From Alphaproteobacteria bacterium UBA3439 (lineage in GTDB: Bacteria > Pseudomonadota > Alphaproteobacteria > Puniceispirillales > Puniceispirillaceae), in NCBI GenBank assembly GCA_002378605.1, contig DFSK01000087.1:1-9745 (forward strand): 9,745 nucleotides of DNA, given 5' to 3'. The translations under genes were made by a program, and so were the position numbers. Below are positions 1 through 6,960 of this stretch, one piece after another. Within the stretch, counting starts at the first letter, position 1. Each line of letters opens with the position of its first letter. The notes under the pieces are model-generated. The model had not been told where the DNA came from, did not search any database, and was given only the letters and a program-made list of their open reading frames with translations.

Positions 1-822
1 CGAACCGAAAAAGGCTTTGCCAATTATGCGGCTGAAATCGAAATCATGCGCGAGGTCGGGGTTTCATTTTCGGTCTTTGATCGCGAGCAAATCCGGCAAA
101 TCGAACCTGGGCTTGCGCCAATCTACCACAAGGGCGTGCTGATGGATGAGACCTGTGCCGTGTCCAGCCCCGCTGATCTGACTGATGCTTATCTTGCGTT
201 ATTCAAAGCGGCCGGCGGTGTTGTTGATTGCGTGACCATAACCGGTCTGGCGCGCGGTGATGATGGTTGGCAGGTGCGAGGTGACAATGATACATCATTT
301 CACAGTGATGATGTTGTGCTGGCCGCAGGGGCATGGTCGGCCGAAATTGCTGGCTGGCTTGGCTATGATATTCCGATGGCTTGGGAACGGGGCTATCACC
401 TGCATTTCGAAGCTGGCGATCAGCCAATGGTCACAAGGCCCGTTCTTGATGTTGAAGGTGGCTTTGTTGTCGCGCCAATGCGGCAGGGTTTGCGGGTGAC
501 ATCAGGCGTTGAATTGACCGATCGTGACGCCCCACCCAATTTTGGGCAAATCACCCGATCAGCTGCCTTGGCGGGCGAGGCGGTCAAGCTCGGCAAGCAG
601 ATCGAAGACACGCCATGGATGGGGCGGCGACCAACGCTTGTTGATTCGCTGCCAATGATTGGTGCCGCACCGCGCCATGATGGGCTGTGGTTCAATTTCG
701 GGCATCATCATATTGGTCTGTCGATGGCACCCGGATCGGCATTGCTATTGGCAGCCTTGATAAAAGAGACGCCGCCGCCGATTGACCCGGCACCTTTTCG
801 GGCGGATCGATTTTCGATTTGA
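1..822 (+). CDS. FAD-dependent oxidoreductase, DAO/DadA-like (3' part)
   Basis: The reading frame is open from the first base to the TGA at 820-822, so this is the C-terminal ~273 residues of a protein that begins upstream; the ATG at 46 is internal. The segment fits the DAO family (D-amino acid dehydrogenase small subunit type, about 400-430 residues). Seen: a VVLAAGAWS-type strand followed by an antiparallel substrate domain, an RVTSGVELT stretch, WMGRRPTLVDSLPMIG, and the C-terminal FGHHHIGLSMAPGSA segment that closes around the FAD in this family. The N-terminal Rossmann GxGxxG motif would lie outside the window. Such enzymes oxidise amino acids or secondary amines to imines and 2-oxoacids, usually passing electrons to the respiratory chain. 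The substrate is not readable from this fragment. It is codirectional with the TRAP operon but separated by a 364-bp gap with its own promoter, so cotranscription is doubtful. Confidence 0.9.
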   Translation, partial: RTEKGFANYAAEIEIMREVGVSFSVFDREQIRQIEPGLAPIYHKGVLMDETCAVSSPADLTDAYLALFKAAGGVVDCVTITGLARGDDGWQVRGDNDTSFHSDDVVLAAGAWSAEIAGWLGYDIPMAWERGYHLHFEAGDQPMVTRPVLDVEGGFVVAPMRQGLRVTSGVELTDRDAPPNFGQITRSAALAGEAVKLGKQIEDTPWMGRRPTLVDSLPMIGAAPRHDGLWFNFGHHHIGLSMAPGSALLLAALIKETPPPIDPAPFRADRFSI

Positions 823-953
823 ACAGGTGATTGGTCGCCAGCGGCGCGTGTTTTTCAGCGTTTTGGCAGCAGCTTGATCATTTTGGCTGGGTGATTCTGG
901 TCGTTTTCAGATTCAGTAGGTTTGTGACTGCGATTAAGCCCCGACAACTGCAT

Positions 954-984
954 GGTTTGCCTTTTCGTTTATCAACCGGCAAAC
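954..984. repeat. Inverted pair GTTTGCC / GGCAAAC
   Basis: GTTTGCC at 955-961 (with a preceding G at 954) and its exact complement GGCAAAC at 978-984 are separated by 16 bases. The same heptamer recurs at 1086-1092 (GGCAAAC, inside the promoter) and at 1130-1136 (GTTTGCC, in the leader), so these look like repeated half-sites for a DNA-binding regulator rather than only an RNA hairpin. The regulator is unknown. Confidence 0.4.
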
Positions 985-1083
985 AAACACGAAATCGCAG
1001 GAAGCTATTCAAAAGTAGAATTATTTTTTCCAATACATCTTTTTTTGGCCTTGCAACATTGGGTTGGATAAACGACATTTTCC

Positions 1084-1112
1084 TTGGCAAACCTAATTTA
1101 TTGATTGATAAA
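1084..1112 (+). promoter_or_regulatory. Candidate sigma-70 promoter for dctP operon
   Basis: TTGGCA at 1084-1089 matches the TTGACA -35 consensus at five of six bases. After a 17-base spacer, GATAAA at 1107-1112 matches TATAAT at four of six. The predicted start is near 1119, giving an untranslated leader of about 68 bases. GGCAAACC at 1086-1093 overlaps the -35 element, so a protein binding that motif would block RNA polymerase. The call is by eye; the strength is uncertain. Confidence 0.5.
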
Positions 1113-1130
1113 CTACTGGTTCACGCTAAG

Positions 1131-1166
1131 TTTGCCCACCACAAAATCGGCGGGCAAAGCCGATTT
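1131..1166 (+). promoter_or_regulatory. Interleaved inverted repeats in the dctP leader
   Basis: TTTGCCC at 1131-1137 is complementary to GGGCAAA at 1152-1158 (7 bp, 14-base loop). AAATCGGC at 1144-1151 is complementary to GCCGATTT at 1159-1166 (8 bp, 7-base loop). The two stems interleave without sharing bases. Because no bases lie between 1158 and 1159, both stems cannot easily form together, so they look like alternative folds. The second stem ends ten bases before the GGAGG at 1176-1180 that serves dctP. It could act as a translational switch, a transcript-stabilising hairpin or a DNA operator; none of these is shown. Confidence 0.45.
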
Positions 1167-1186
1167 CGATAACTTGGAGGAAATAA

Positions 1187-2287
1187 ATGTCTGATTTGAA
1201 CAGAAGAAAATTCCTGCGTGGTTCAGCAGTAGCCGGTGCGGCTGCGGTTGGTTCACTTGCAGCGCCGTCTATCGCGAATGCGGCACCTGTGACTTTGAAA
1301 ATGCAAGCAGCCTGGGGCGGCGGTATTTTCCTTGAAAATGCAAAATCATATGTTGATCGCGTGCATGCAATGGCTGGTAAAGATCTGAAAATTGATCTTC
1401 TGTCAGTTAACGCTGTTGTGAAAACAAGCCAGATGCAGGACGCTGTGCATCGCGGTGTTCTTGACGCTGCGCATTATGTCCCAGCTTACTGGTATTCAAA
1501 ATCAAAGACAGCTTCATTGTTTGGAACTGGCCCATGTTTTGGTTGGTCTTCACAAGAAGTTCTCGGCTGGTGCCATTATGGCGGCGGCATGGAGCTGTTC
1601 AATGAGCTGATGGGTAAGCTTGGCCTGAATGTTGTTTCATTCTTCAACAGCCCAATGCCAGCACAGCCACTTGGTTGGTTTAAAGAAGAAATCAAAGACG
1701 CTTCACAGATGAGCGGCCTGAAATACCGGACTGTTGGTCTGGCTGCGGACGTTTTGATGGAAATGGGCATGTCTGTTGTTCAGTTGCCTGGTGGTGAAAT
1801 CCAGCCAGCAATGAAATCTGGCCTGATTGATGCGGCCGAGTTCAACAACCCGACATCTGACCGTGACTTTGGTATGCAGGATGTGTCGAAAGACTATCAT
1901 CTGGCATCATTCCACCAGTCACAGGAATTCTTTGAAGTGACCTTCAACAAGAAGAAGTTCAACTCGCTTCCATCAGAGCTGCAGTCAATTCTGCAATATG
2001 CTTCTGAGGCAGAGAATTCAAACTTCTACTGGAACAACACAAAGCGTTATTCAGATGATTTGATCAAGCTACAGAACGAAAGTGGCGTTCGGGTTCACCG
2101 GACACCAGATTCAGTGATGCAAGCCCAGCTCAAAGCATGGGATGTTGTTGTTGATCGTTTGTCAGCTGAAGATGAGTTCTTCGCCAAAGTCATTGCTTCG
2201 CAAAAAGCATATGCCAAGGACGTGATGAACTATCTGAACCTGAACCAGCCTGATTACAAGCTGGCTTATAATCACCATTTCGGCTAG
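1187..2287 (+). CDS. dctP: TRAP transporter substrate-binding protein, TakP-like, Tat signal
   Basis: This is the periplasmic receptor of a tripartite (TRAP) transporter. The start is set by TTGGAGGAAATAA ahead of the ATG. Residues 1-32 form a twin-arginine signal (NRRKFLRG at 5-12, then an alanine-rich helix and ANA cleavage site), as is usual in the TakP/FcbT1 branch. The mature domain has WCHYGGGME at 128-136, a family hallmark, then Q160 in AQPLGWF, R181 in GLKYRTVG and E218 in AAEFNN. By recollected alignment with TakP, Q, R and E at these places bind the 2-oxoacid carboxylate and a cation; the Trp that follows the Glu in TakP is Phe219 here. This suggests a 2-oxoacid or related carboxylate ligand, but the family also covers other acids. 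The length of 366 residues is normal. dctQ and dctM follow, and the gene is promoter-proximal, as expected for the most abundant component. Confidence 0.95.
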   Translation: MSDLNRRKFLRGSAVAGAAAVGSLAAPSIANAAPVTLKMQAAWGGGIFLENAKSYVDRVHAMAGKDLKIDLLSVNAVVKTSQMQDAVHRGVLDAAHYVPAYWYSKSKTASLFGTGPCFGWSSQEVLGWCHYGGGMELFNELMGKLGLNVVSFFNSPMPAQPLGWFKEEIKDASQMSGLKYRTVGLAADVLMEMGMSVVQLPGGEIQPAMKSGLIDAAEFNNPTSDRDFGMQDVSKDYHLASFHQSQEFFEVTFNKKKFNSLPSELQSILQYASEAENSNFYWNNTKRYSDDLIKLQNESGVRVHRTPDSVMQAQLKAWDVVVDRLSAEDEFFAKVIASQKAYAKDVMNYLNLNQPDYKLAYNHHFG

Positions 2288-2311
2288 ACCGTCGCGGTTT
2301 GAAATATCATG

Positions 2312-2342
2312 TCCAGAAGGCCGCTTGCGGCCTTCTGGATTT
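2312..2342 (+). terminator. Intra-operon stem-loop after dctP (terminator or attenuator)
   Basis: The bases at 2312-2324 are the exact reverse complement of 2327-2339 (13 bp, GC-rich centre GGCCGC). With the innermost C-G pair opened this gives a 12-bp stem and a CTTG loop. TTT at 2340-2342 and further Ts follow, so the U-tract is short and broken by A at 2343. It sits 25 bases after the dctP stop and ends 30 bases before dctQ. Such elements commonly reduce read-through, or protect the 3' end of the binding-protein transcript, so that binding protein exceeds permease. Confidence 0.75.
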
Positions 2343-2368
2343 ATTGTTCGCATGTTCTGGAGACATGG

Positions 2369-2935
2369 ATGACACAATTTGTTTATGCCATTGAAAGCTT
2401 GAGTATCTGGTTTGGCCGTGCCTTTGGCTGGTGCATTCTGGTGCTGACGTTTTCAGTGTCTTATGAAGTTTTCGTTCGTTATGTTTTGAACGCTCCCACC
2501 GTTTGGGCGTTTGACATGATGATTCAAATGTATGGGGCGCTGTTCTTGATGGCGGGGCCATATGCGTTAGCGCAGGACACCCATGTCCGCGGCGATGTTC
2601 TTTACCGGCTATTTCCGGTGAAATGGCAGGCCCGCGTTGATTTTGTTCTCTATTTGATTTTCTTCTTCCCCGGCATGCTGGCGCTATTCTGGTTTGGCTG
2701 GGAAATCGCTTCGGACAGCTGGCGCTACAAAGAAGTCAGCTGGAATTCACCAGCGCGTATTCAAATCTATTTCTTCAAGACCCTGATCCCGCTTGCTGGT
2801 GTGTTGCTGATCTTGCAAGGTACGGCAGAATTGGTGCGCTGTTGGAAAGCTATCAAAACCGGTGTCTGGATGGACCGGCTTGATGACGTCAAGGAAACTG
2901 AAGACCGACTGATTGAACAGGCTGAGCGGAATTAA
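2369..2935 (+). CDS. dctQ: TRAP transporter small permease subunit
   Basis: DctQ is the four-helix membrane partner that joins DctM to receive substrate from DctP. The frame is open from an ATG at 2309, but that would translate the stem-loop. The ATG at 2369 is preferred because GGAG at 2359-2362 sits six bases upstream and the resulting protein begins at the usual place before helix 1. The 188-residue product has hydrophobic segments at about 16-37, 47-68, 89-112 and 133-157. It carries family marks: YEVFVRYVLNAPTVW at 32-46 (R37, N41, P43, W46) and QDTHVRGDV at 69-77 in the first cytoplasmic or periplasmic turn. The C-terminal tail is charged. It follows the attenuator and lies 46 bp before dctM. 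Confidence 0.93.
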   Translation: MTQFVYAIESLSIWFGRAFGWCILVLTFSVSYEVFVRYVLNAPTVWAFDMMIQMYGALFLMAGPYALAQDTHVRGDVLYRLFPVKWQARVDFVLYLIFFFPGMLALFWFGWEIASDSWRYKEVSWNSPARIQIYFFKTLIPLAGVLLILQGTAELVRCWKAIKTGVWMDRLDDVKETEDRLIEQAERN

Positions 2936-2981
2936 CCGCTCGCCGCTTTGCCAGCCGTTTGGTTGAAAAGAGTGATAAGAG

Positions 2982-4349
2982 ATGACCAATCCTGAAATTG
3001 CCATTGTAATGCTATGCCTGTTTATTGTGCTGGTACTGCTTGGATTCCCGATTGCCTTTACCCTTCTTGCGATGGGCATTGGTTTTGGCTATTATGCCTA
3101 TTACACAGAGGGCGCGACCAGCTTTGCTGATTTGCTCAATAACAACATTTTCTATCTACTTAATCAAAATACCTATTCCGTGATGGAAAATGATACGCTG
3201 GTTGCAATCCCGCTGTTCTTGTTCATGGGCTATGTTGTTGAACGCGCTAATATTGTGAACCGGCTGTTCTATTCCTTGCAAATGGCAGCGCGTAACCTGC
3301 CGGGATCAATGGCTATTGCAGCGCTTGTGACCTGTGCGGTGTTTTCGACAGCGTCAGGTATCGTTGGCGCGGTTGTGACATTGATGGGATTGTTGGCGTT
3401 CCCGGCGATGGCGTCGGCTGGTTATAACAAGCAATTCGCTGCGGGGGTGATTTGCGCCGGTGGTACGCTTGGTATTTTGATCCCGCCTTCGATTATGCTG
3501 ATCGTGTATGCGGCGATTGCTGAATTATCGCCTTTGCGACTTTATGCAGCGGCGATGTTCCCCGGTTTGATTTTGGCCGGTCTTTATATTGTCTATGTGA
3601 TTGTGCGGGTGTTTTTCAATCCGGCATTGGCACCAAAGCCACGCGCCGAAGATGTGCCACCTGTTTCCAAAATCTATTTTGATCTTCTGGTATCTTTCGT
3701 GCCGCTGACCTTGTTGATCGGTACCGTTCTTGGATCGATTCTTGGCGGTTTGGCAACGCCTGCCGAAGCTGCGGCGATGGGCGCGCTTGGCGGAATGGTT
3801 CTGGCTTTGGTTTATCGGTCATTGACCTGGACTAAGGTCAAGGAATCGGTCTTTTTGACAGCCAAAGCAACAGCGATGGTTTGCTGGCTTTTTGTTGGCT
3901 CATGGACGTTTGCTTCAGTCTTTTCCTATCTTGGCGGGCATGATGTGATTGAACATATGGTGCTGGCGATGAATCTTGAGCCTTGGCAGTTCCTTGTGAT
4001 GGTTCAGCTGATCATCTTTGTTCTTGGCTGGCCGCTTGAATGGTCGGAAATTTTGATCATCTTTGTGCCGATTTTCCTGCCAATGCTGGATAATTTTGGC
4101 GTGAATCCGTATTTCTTTGCCATGCTTGTTGCGCTGAATTTGCAAACATCCTTTTTGACCCCGCCAATGGCGATGTCAGCCTATTACCTTAAGGGCGTAT
4201 TGAAAAACCAGATCGAATTGATGGAGATTTTCAAAGGCCTATTGCCCTATCTCGGGATTGTGCTTTTTGCGATGTTCTTGCTGTATCAATTCCCAGGCAT
4301 TGCGCTGTGGTTGCCGGATTATCTTTTCGGGCCAGACATGTCGCGCTAG
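2982..4349 (+). CDS. dctM: TRAP transporter large permease subunit
   Basis: DctM is the ion-coupled transport subunit of the TRAP system, taking substrate from DctP and driving uptake with a sodium or proton gradient. The 455-residue protein is strongly hydrophobic with about 11-13 membrane segments. Family motifs include IPLFLFMGYVVERANI at 76-91, FSTASGIVGAVVTLMG at 121-136 and GGTLGILIPPSIML at 160-173. The last pair match the hairpin regions near the ion and substrate sites. FSTASGIVG in place of the more common FAAISGSS-type sequence is typical of the FcbT3/TakM branch (mannitol/chloroaromatic class of older annotation), consistent with the TakP-like receptor. The start has a modest AAGAG ribosome binding site. 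No break or frameshift is seen. Confidence 0.95.
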   Translation: MTNPEIAIVMLCLFIVLVLLGFPIAFTLLAMGIGFGYYAYYTEGATSFADLLNNNIFYLLNQNTYSVMENDTLVAIPLFLFMGYVVERANIVNRLFYSLQMAARNLPGSMAIAALVTCAVFSTASGIVGAVVTLMGLLAFPAMASAGYNKQFAAGVICAGGTLGILIPPSIMLIVYAAIAELSPLRLYAAAMFPGLILAGLYIVYVIVRVFFNPALAPKPRAEDVPPVSKIYFDLLVSFVPLTLLIGTVLGSILGGLATPAEAAAMGALGGMVLALVYRSLTWTKVKESVFLTAKATAMVCWLFVGSWTFASVFSYLGGHDVIEHMVLAMNLEPWQFLVMVQLIIFVLGWPLEWSEILIIFVPIFLPMLDNFGVNPYFFAMLVALNLQTSFLTPPMAMSAYYLKGVLKNQIELMEIFKGLLPYLGIVLFAMFLLYQFPGIALWLPDYLFGPDMSR

Positions 4350-4390
4350 CAATAGCGATCAAATGATCATAACGGGTTAGGAAACGCTTC

Positions 4391-5740
4391 ATGACATCAG
4401 CTTTGCAGATGGTACAAATGATCCGCGATGGCGAGACAACTTCGGTTGCGCTTGTCACCGCGGCGCTTGACCGGATTGCCGAAACCGATGATGCGTTGAA
4501 AGCTTGGATATGGCTTGATCGTGATGGGGCGCTGGCACAGGCTCATGCAATGGATCAATTGCGGCAATCAGGGCGGGCATTAGGGGTGCTTCATGGCGTG
4601 CCGATTGGTCTAAAGGACATTATCGATACTGCCGATATGCCAACCGAATGCGGCAGTGTTGCACTTGCCGGTCGCCAGCCTGAATTTGATGCTGTGCTGG
4701 TGTCACGCCTAAAAGCGGCAGGGGCGGTTATTCTTGGGAAAACCGCAACAACGCCTTTTGCCTTTATGGATCCGGCGGCAACCCGTAACCCGCATAATAT
4801 GGAATATAGCCCGGGTGGGTCATCAGCAGGATCGGCAGCGGCCGTGGCGGCAGGCCATGTCCCGGTTGCCATTGGCACGCAAACCAACGGTTCGGTTATT
4901 CGGCCCGCGTCTTTTTGTGGTGTTTATGGGTTTAAACCATCGGCCGGCATGATTTCGCGCACCGGTGTTTTACGCACCTCGGAAACGCTTGATCAGGTGG
5001 GTGTTTTTGCCCGCTATTACGAAGATGTTGCCCTTGTCGGCGATGTGATTTCCGAATTTGACCCGGTTGATCCAAGTTCATTTTGTCGGCCGCGTCCAAG
5101 ATTGCTGAACGGTGTTTCCAGCGAGCCGCCGGTCGCGCCGAATTTTGTTTGGTTCGAAATGCCCTATTTTGACAAATTATCAAATGATAGCCGCGAAGGA
5201 ATGATGGCGGTTCTTGATGCGCTTGGCGGTCAGGTTGAACGGCTTGACGCTGGCGGTTCATTCACCGGCCTTGTCGAGTCGCAGAATATTATCCAATATT
5301 ATGAGATCGCGCGAAACCTTGCCGAGATTCGTGAGAATCACAATGACACGCTTAGCCCGCAAGTGGCCAAGCTGCTGGCGCATGGGGCAACGATCACTGA
5401 TGCGGCTTATCAAGAAGCGATCGAGCTTCGCAATGGGGCAATTTCCTATTTTGGCTCATTCTTTAATGATTTTGACGCGATCATCACGCCATCTGCCCCC
5501 GGTGAAGCACCGCTATTTAGCGCGGGCAGCACAGGCAATCCGATTTTCTCTACAGTCTGGACATTATGTGGGCTACCTTGTTTGAACATGCCGGTTCTCA
5601 TGTCAGAAAATGACATGCCTATCGGCGTACAGCTTGTTGGTGGCCCGGAAGAAGATGACAGGCTATTGCGGACGGGAAGCTGGGTGCTGGCGACATTGAA
5701 CGCAGCCGAAGCCGACGCCGCAGAGTCCGATAAAACCTAA
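4391..5740 (+). CDS. Amidase-signature family hydrolase
   Basis: This enzyme hydrolyses a carboxamide to acid and ammonia, probably in the cytoplasm since no signal peptide is present. The Ser-cisSer-Lys triad is visible: K75 in GLKD, cis-Ser S144 in PGGSSAGSAA and nucleophile S168 in GTQTNGS. The spacings of 69 and 24 residues equal those of malonamidase E2. The oxyanion-loop motif reads TQTNGSVIRPASFCG rather than TDTGGS; the Asn166 form is a known variant and does not imply loss of activity. The 449-residue length is normal. It begins 41 bp after dctM with AGGA eight bases before the ATG, so it is probably cotranscribed with the transporter. The substrate is unknown; family members act on amides, aryl acylamides, carbamoyl acids and others. 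GatA is unlikely because no gatB or gatC is present. Confidence 0.92.
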   Translation: MTSALQMVQMIRDGETTSVALVTAALDRIAETDDALKAWIWLDRDGALAQAHAMDQLRQSGRALGVLHGVPIGLKDIIDTADMPTECGSVALAGRQPEFDAVLVSRLKAAGAVILGKTATTPFAFMDPAATRNPHNMEYSPGGSSAGSAAAVAAGHVPVAIGTQTNGSVIRPASFCGVYGFKPSAGMISRTGVLRTSETLDQVGVFARYYEDVALVGDVISEFDPVDPSSFCRPRPRLLNGVSSEPPVAPNFVWFEMPYFDKLSNDSREGMMAVLDALGGQVERLDAGGSFTGLVESQNIIQYYEIARNLAEIRENHNDTLSPQVAKLLAHGATITDAAYQEAIELRNGAISYFGSFFNDFDAIITPSAPGEAPLFSAGSTGNPIFSTVWTLCGLPCLNMPVLMSENDMPIGVQLVGGPEEDDRLLRTGSWVLATLNAAEADAAESDKT

Positions 5741-5751
5741 GGAACAAAGCT

Positions 5752-5955
5752 ATGATTAGTAAACGTACCAAAATGATCACCGCTGCCATTGGCACCTTCT
5801 TTTTGCTGATTTTCGTGCTTGGTCTGGCGGAAAGCATCACGGCCGGTTTTGCCGGTTTCAAGGGTGGCCTGCCGTTCTGGGTGATTGCCCTGACCGTCAT
5901 GGCAATGGCGCTTTATGATTTTTATGATGAGACCGTCCGCAAGTCCAAAGACTAG
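5752..5955 (+). CDS. Small two-helix membrane protein, unknown function
   Basis: This 67-residue protein is not one I recognise. It starts 11 bases after the amidase stop with GGA about nine bases before the ATG, which argues for translation coupled to the operon. Two hydrophobic segments lie at about 9-27 and 41-56, with basic residues before the first (SKRTK) and a charged tail (DETVRKSKD). A hairpin with both ends in the cytoplasm is the simple topology. An FKGGLPFW turn at 36-43 joins the helices. It could stabilise or regulate the nearby TRAP permease, or be an unrelated small inner-membrane protein; nothing in the sequence decides this. Confidence 0.75.
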   Translation: MISKRTKMITAAIGTFFLLIFVLGLAESITAGFAGFKGGLPFWVIALTVMAMALYDFYDETVRKSKD

Positions 5956-6000
5956 CTTTTAGGCCCGTCCTGCTTTTGATTATCTTAGGAAATTCTGCCG

Positions 6001-6960
6001 ATGGCTCGCCCTGTAATCTGGATTGCCCGCCGCTTGTCTGATGCGACTTTGGCGCGTGCTGAACGCGACTATGACATCATCGTCAATCATGACGACATTC
6101 CCTATAACAGTGATGACATCATTGCGATGAGTGGTCAGGTCGACGGCATGATTGCGTGTCATTCCGAGCATTTTTCGGCGGCGATTGTTGATGCGCTTGA
6201 TCCACGGCTGAAAATTGTTGCCAATTATTCGGTTGGAACTGATCATTGCGATCTGCCAGCTTTTGCCGCACGCGGCATTGCCGTTACCAATACGCCTGAC
6301 GTGTTGTCCGATGCGACGGCTGAAATTTCGCTTTTACTGATGCTTGGCGCTGCGCGGCGTGCGGTTGAAGGCGACCGTATGGTTCGCACTGGTGCATGGG
6401 ATTTCTGGTCACCATCCTTCATGGTTGGCAAACAGGTGACCGGCCAGCGGCTTGGCATTGTTGGTATGGGCCGTGTTGGTCAGGCGATGGCGCGTAATGC
6501 CCGTGGTCTTGGCATGGATGTGCATTATTATAATCGCAACCCATTGCCGGCTGATTTGGCGCAGGGCGCAACCTATCACGATAGTCTGGAATCGCTTTTG
6601 CCGATATCTGATTTTCTGTCGCTTCACTGCCCAGCAACACCCCAGACGCGCGGTATGATGACTGCCGAAAAATTTGCCATGCTCCCTGATGGTGCGGTTT
6701 TTGTGAATGTGGCGCGTGGGGCATTGGTCGATGAAACCGCCTTGATGGCCGCGCTTGGCAGCGGCAAATTATCAGCCGCGGGTCTTGATTGTTTTGTCAC
6801 CGAACCTGGTGGTAATCCGGCATTGGCTGGTTATGACAATGTGTTCATGTTGCCGCATATTGGCAGTTCAACCGGCGCCACGCGCGATGCCATGGGCTTT
6901 CGGGCGCTTGATAATCTTGACGCTTTTTTCAGCGGAAAACAGCCCCGCGACCTGCTATAG
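6001..6960 (+). CDS. D-2-hydroxyacid dehydrogenase, NAD(P)-dependent (glyoxylate/hydroxypyruvate reductase-like)
   Basis: The enzyme interconverts a 2-oxoacid and a D-2-hydroxyacid using NAD(P)H. The 319 residues show the family's split catalytic domain and inserted Rossmann domain. The nucleotide loop is GMGRVG at 155-160, preceded by GQRLGIV. The catalytic set is complete: R239 in VNVARGALVDE, E268 in CFVTEPGGNP and H286 in LPHIGSSTG. YSVGTDHCDL near residues 77-86 matches the substrate-side loop. Cofactor choice is not clear: R158 is in the loop and YYNRNP follows beta-2, and an Arg after beta-2 often goes with NADPH, as in GhrA/GhrB-type enzymes. The start follows AGGA at 5987-5990. Located after the amidase and small membrane protein, it likely handles the imported or released acid. 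Substrates from glyoxylate to longer branched 2-oxoacids are possible. Confidence 0.92.
   Translation: MARPVIWIARRLSDATLARAERDYDIIVNHDDIPYNSDDIIAMSGQVDGMIACHSEHFSAAIVDALDPRLKIVANYSVGTDHCDLPAFAARGIAVTNTPDVLSDATAEISLLLMLGAARRAVEGDRMVRTGAWDFWSPSFMVGKQVTGQRLGIVGMGRVGQAMARNARGLGMDVHYYNRNPLPADLAQGATYHDSLESLLPISDFLSLHCPATPQTRGMMTAEKFAMLPDGAVFVNVARGALVDETALMAALGSGKLSAAGLDCFVTEPGGNPALAGYDNVFMLPHIGSSTGATRDAMGFRALDNLDAFFSGKQPRDLL

Larger units (their letters stand above)
823..1186 (+). other. Intergenic regulatory region upstream of the TRAP operon
   Basis: This gap holds no convincing gene. A frame opens from a TTG at 831 to 1172, but its predicted protein resembles no family I know, has no properly spaced ribosome binding site and runs across the promoter and hairpins. 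The region is AT-rich, with T-tracts near 1021-1047. It holds a sigma-70-like promoter, four exact copies of GGCAAAC or its complement, and interleaved inverted repeats before the dctP ribosome binding site, all listed separately. I see no clear terminator for the upstream oxidoreductase. Confidence 0.7.

Noticed and set aside
1131..1166. Interpretation of the dctP leader repeats as an H-type pseudoknot
   Set aside because: The pairing order is right, but no bases remain to cross the first 7-bp stem (1158 to 1159), so both stems forming together is sterically unlikely.
831..1172. A 113-codon plus-strand frame in the gap before dctP
   Set aside because: It starts on TTG with no proper ribosome binding site spacing, has an implausible composition with no family resemblance, and runs across the promoter and leader hairpins.
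2309..2368. Upstream in-frame ATG extending dctQ by 20 residues
   Set aside because: The extension would translate the 13-bp stem-loop, has no ribosome binding site and adds residues before the usual DctQ N-terminus; the ATG at 2369 has GGAG at ideal spacing.
4356..4367. GATCA-AA-TGATC dyad between dctM and the amidase as a terminator
   Set aside because: The arms are only 5 bp, AT-rich, with a 2-base loop and no T-run; a functional terminator here is improbable.
4391..5740. Amidase as the GatA subunit of the tRNA amidotransferase
   Set aside because: No gatB or gatC neighbours and a TQTNGS nucleophile loop rather than the GatA form; the catabolic context fits a stand-alone amidase.
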